Positions 63,347 through 64,000 of a stretch of 64,000 bases of DNA are shown here, one piece after another (within the stretch, counting starts at the first letter, position 1; the number at the start of each line of letters is the position of its first letter). The notes beneath the pieces were generated by a model. The model did not search any database. It worked only from the letters and a program-made list of their open reading frames with translations, and was not told the origin of the DNA. Position numbers and translations under genes: made by a program. Location of the stretch: NCBI RefSeq assembly GCF_001440415.1, contig NZ_LLYA01000153.1, positions 50,785 to 114,784 of the forward strand. The letters are read 5' to 3'. Source of the DNA: Bradyrhizobium retamae. GTDB taxonomy: Bacteria > Pseudomonadota > Alphaproteobacteria > Rhizobiales > Xanthobacteraceae.

Positions 63347-63453
63347 GGCACCTTTGAGACATGCCAACGAACGCTGAAAATGTCTGCTCATTGGGGTAGA
63401 TCGGAAGTTGTCGGCGCATAGTCGAAATGACGCGTTTGACCCGAAGCGGACAC
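63347..63453 (+). repeat. dispersed repeat copy 4
   Basis: GGCACCTTTGAGACATGCC, GTCTGCTCATTGGGGTAGAT then CGGAAGTTGTCGGCGCATAG, TCGAAATGACGCGTTTGACC and CGAAGCGGACAC. Same blocks and order as the other copies, direct orientation. Confidence 0.75.
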
Positions 63454-63575
63454 ACGAACGATTGACACCTTGGATCGGATTAGATTGTCTCAAGTTCAGC
63501 GGATGCGCTCAAATGGGCCGCCCCGGATACATCAGCCGCGCCACCCCGCTGGAACTCAAAGAGAAAGAGTGCTGC

Positions 63576-63824
63576 ATGCCGAAGGGCGCTTTGTTTTTGA
63601 TATTGACGCTACTAACGAGCGTAACGATCGTTCAAGGCTGTCTTTGGATAAGAGGCATTAGACCATCACCTCGAACGAGTCTGTGGGAACGTATGACTTG
63701 GGAAGTTTTTCCCAAGGATGATCAGCAAAGACAATATTTGAAGCAACGATTTTTGACGGGGATCGTGGTGCTTCCAATCGTAGCATTTGCGGTCCACACA
63801 CTTCTTGAAAGGATTGCTGGATAG
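63576..63824 (+). CDS. small two-helix membrane protein
   Basis: 82 residues: helix 1 ALFLILTLLTSVTIVQGCLW (residues 5-24), a basic loop with a WERMTWEVFP stretch, and helix 2 GIVVLPIVAFAVHTLL (about 61-76). A purine-rich site (AAAGAGAAAGAG) lies 6 bases before ATG 63576. Cargo gene between two repeat copies; function unknown. Confidence 0.55.
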   Translation: MPKGALFLILTLLTSVTIVQGCLWIRGIRPSPRTSLWERMTWEVFPKDDQQRQYLKQRFLTGIVVLPIVAFAVHTLLERIAG

Positions 63825-63846
63825 ATGTCGCGAAACGTCCGCAGGT

Positions 63847-63953
63847 GGCCCTTTTGAGACATGCTCACTGGCCCTGACTAGGTCCGTTTACTGGGGAAGA
63901 CCGGAAGTAGCGCGCAGACGACCAAAGTGACGCGATTGACCCAACTCGGACTT
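63847..63953 (+). repeat. dispersed repeat copy 5
   Basis: GGCCCTTTTGAGACATGC, GGTCCGTTTACTGGGGAAGA then CCGGAAGTAGCG, CCAAAGTGACGCGATTGACC and CAACTCGGAC. Lies 500 bases from copy 4, so this pair flanks the small membrane-protein gene in direct orientation. Confidence 0.72.
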
Positions 63954-64000
63954 CAGCTCTTACCGAGATAGGCGACGGTTTCGATCTCCACCAAGACTTC
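63953..64000 (-). CDS. RidA-family protein, C-terminal end (partial)
   Basis: The last 15 codons on the minus strand read EVLVEIETVAYLGKS and stop. The (V/A)LVEIE.(V/I)A ending is characteristic of the YjgF/RidA family, which hydrolyses reactive enamine/imine intermediates. The remainder lies beyond the window. Confidence 0.55.
   Translation of the reverse strand, partial: EVLVEIETVAYLGKS

Larger units (their letters stand above)
48353..64000. mobile_element. probable tRNA-integrated genomic island (left end; right end not in window)
   Basis: The left boundary is the tRNA fragment next to the integrase. I see no complete CAU tRNA or second copy of the 44-base core before 64000, so the right end is outside, or has been lost. 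Cargo: XRE remnant, DctP-like protein, small ORFs, LigD fragment, IS1182-type insertion sequence, LysR/dioxygenase pair, metallo-beta-lactamase-fold protein, DUF1127 fusion, winged-helix/TPR regulator. The extent is inference. Confidence 0.5.

Noticed and set aside
1..64000. CRISPR array, rRNA or complete tRNA genes
   Set aside because: No regularly spaced repeats and no rRNA sequence were found; the only tRNA sequence is the 3' fragment at 48353-48396.

Overview
The window looks like the chromosome of a Bradyrhizobium-type alphaproteobacterium (Nitrobacteraceae). It is GC-rich, and it carries several small families common in that group (DUF1127, DUF982, DUF2778/tlde1-type, an H-NS-like protein with a YRNP..P.ETWSGRGRQPRWL motif). 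It also has stacked branched-chain amino-acid-type ABC operons, a nirB-nirD-nasA/narK nitrate-assimilation locus, and P450-ferredoxin catabolic clusters. This assignment is inference from protein content; there is no rRNA or other phylogenetic marker.

Left part (1-32.7 kb), mostly intact metabolic genes. 1-3 kb: the end of a catabolic operon (ABC permease, deacetylase-like, FAH-family hydrolase, MetE-like methyltransferase). 3-5 kb: a SnoaL-like protein and a DUF2778 secreted L,D-transpeptidase-like protein translationally coupled to a DUF982 protein. 5.1-11.5 kb: two related P450 modules (P450, ferredoxin, SRPBCC, DOPA-dioxygenase-like; ferredoxin, P450, VOC, CMD) under a divergent TetR regulator. 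The first P450 and a neighbouring GntR regulator have both lost their 5' ends at one deletion junction. 12.8-22 kb: nirB-nirD-nasA facing narK and a PP2C/Ser-Thr kinase fusion, with a consensus sigma-54 promoter before narK and a near-consensus one before nirB. 22-31 kb: an aldehyde dehydrogenase, then a HAAT-type ABC operon with an extra aberrant ATPase, facing an RpiR regulator and an SDR. 30.8-32.6 kb: alanine dehydrogenase and a divergent Lrp/AsnC regulator.

Middle (32.7-48.3 kb), an accessory stress and regulatory zone: a small gene behind a strong palindromic operator, a frameshifted SDR, CBS and PEBP proteins, a hydrolase-phosphoribosyltransferase fusion next to an erythromycin-esterase remnant, a GreA paralogue, a MocR regulator followed by a coupled DUF1127-LysE pair, a TumE-type toxin-antitoxin module, an HtrA protease, a leader-like small peptide, an H-NS-like protein, and a fused pair of gene fragments (SRAP and serine recombinase).

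Right part (48.35-64 kb), probably an integrated element: a 44-bp tRNA 3' fragment (CAU anticodon loop to CCA) sits beside a tyrosine integrase. Then come an XRE remnant, an orphan DctP-like periplasmic protein, small Bradyrhizobium-type ORFs, a LigD fragment, a complete IS1182-type insertion sequence, a LysR/extradiol-dioxygenase-like pair, a secreted metallo-beta-lactamase-fold protein, a DUF1127 domain fused to an exported domain, and a frameshifted winged-helix/TPR regulator. At least five copies of a ~100-bp dispersed repeat lie between these genes. Broken genes are concentrated here and in the middle zone.
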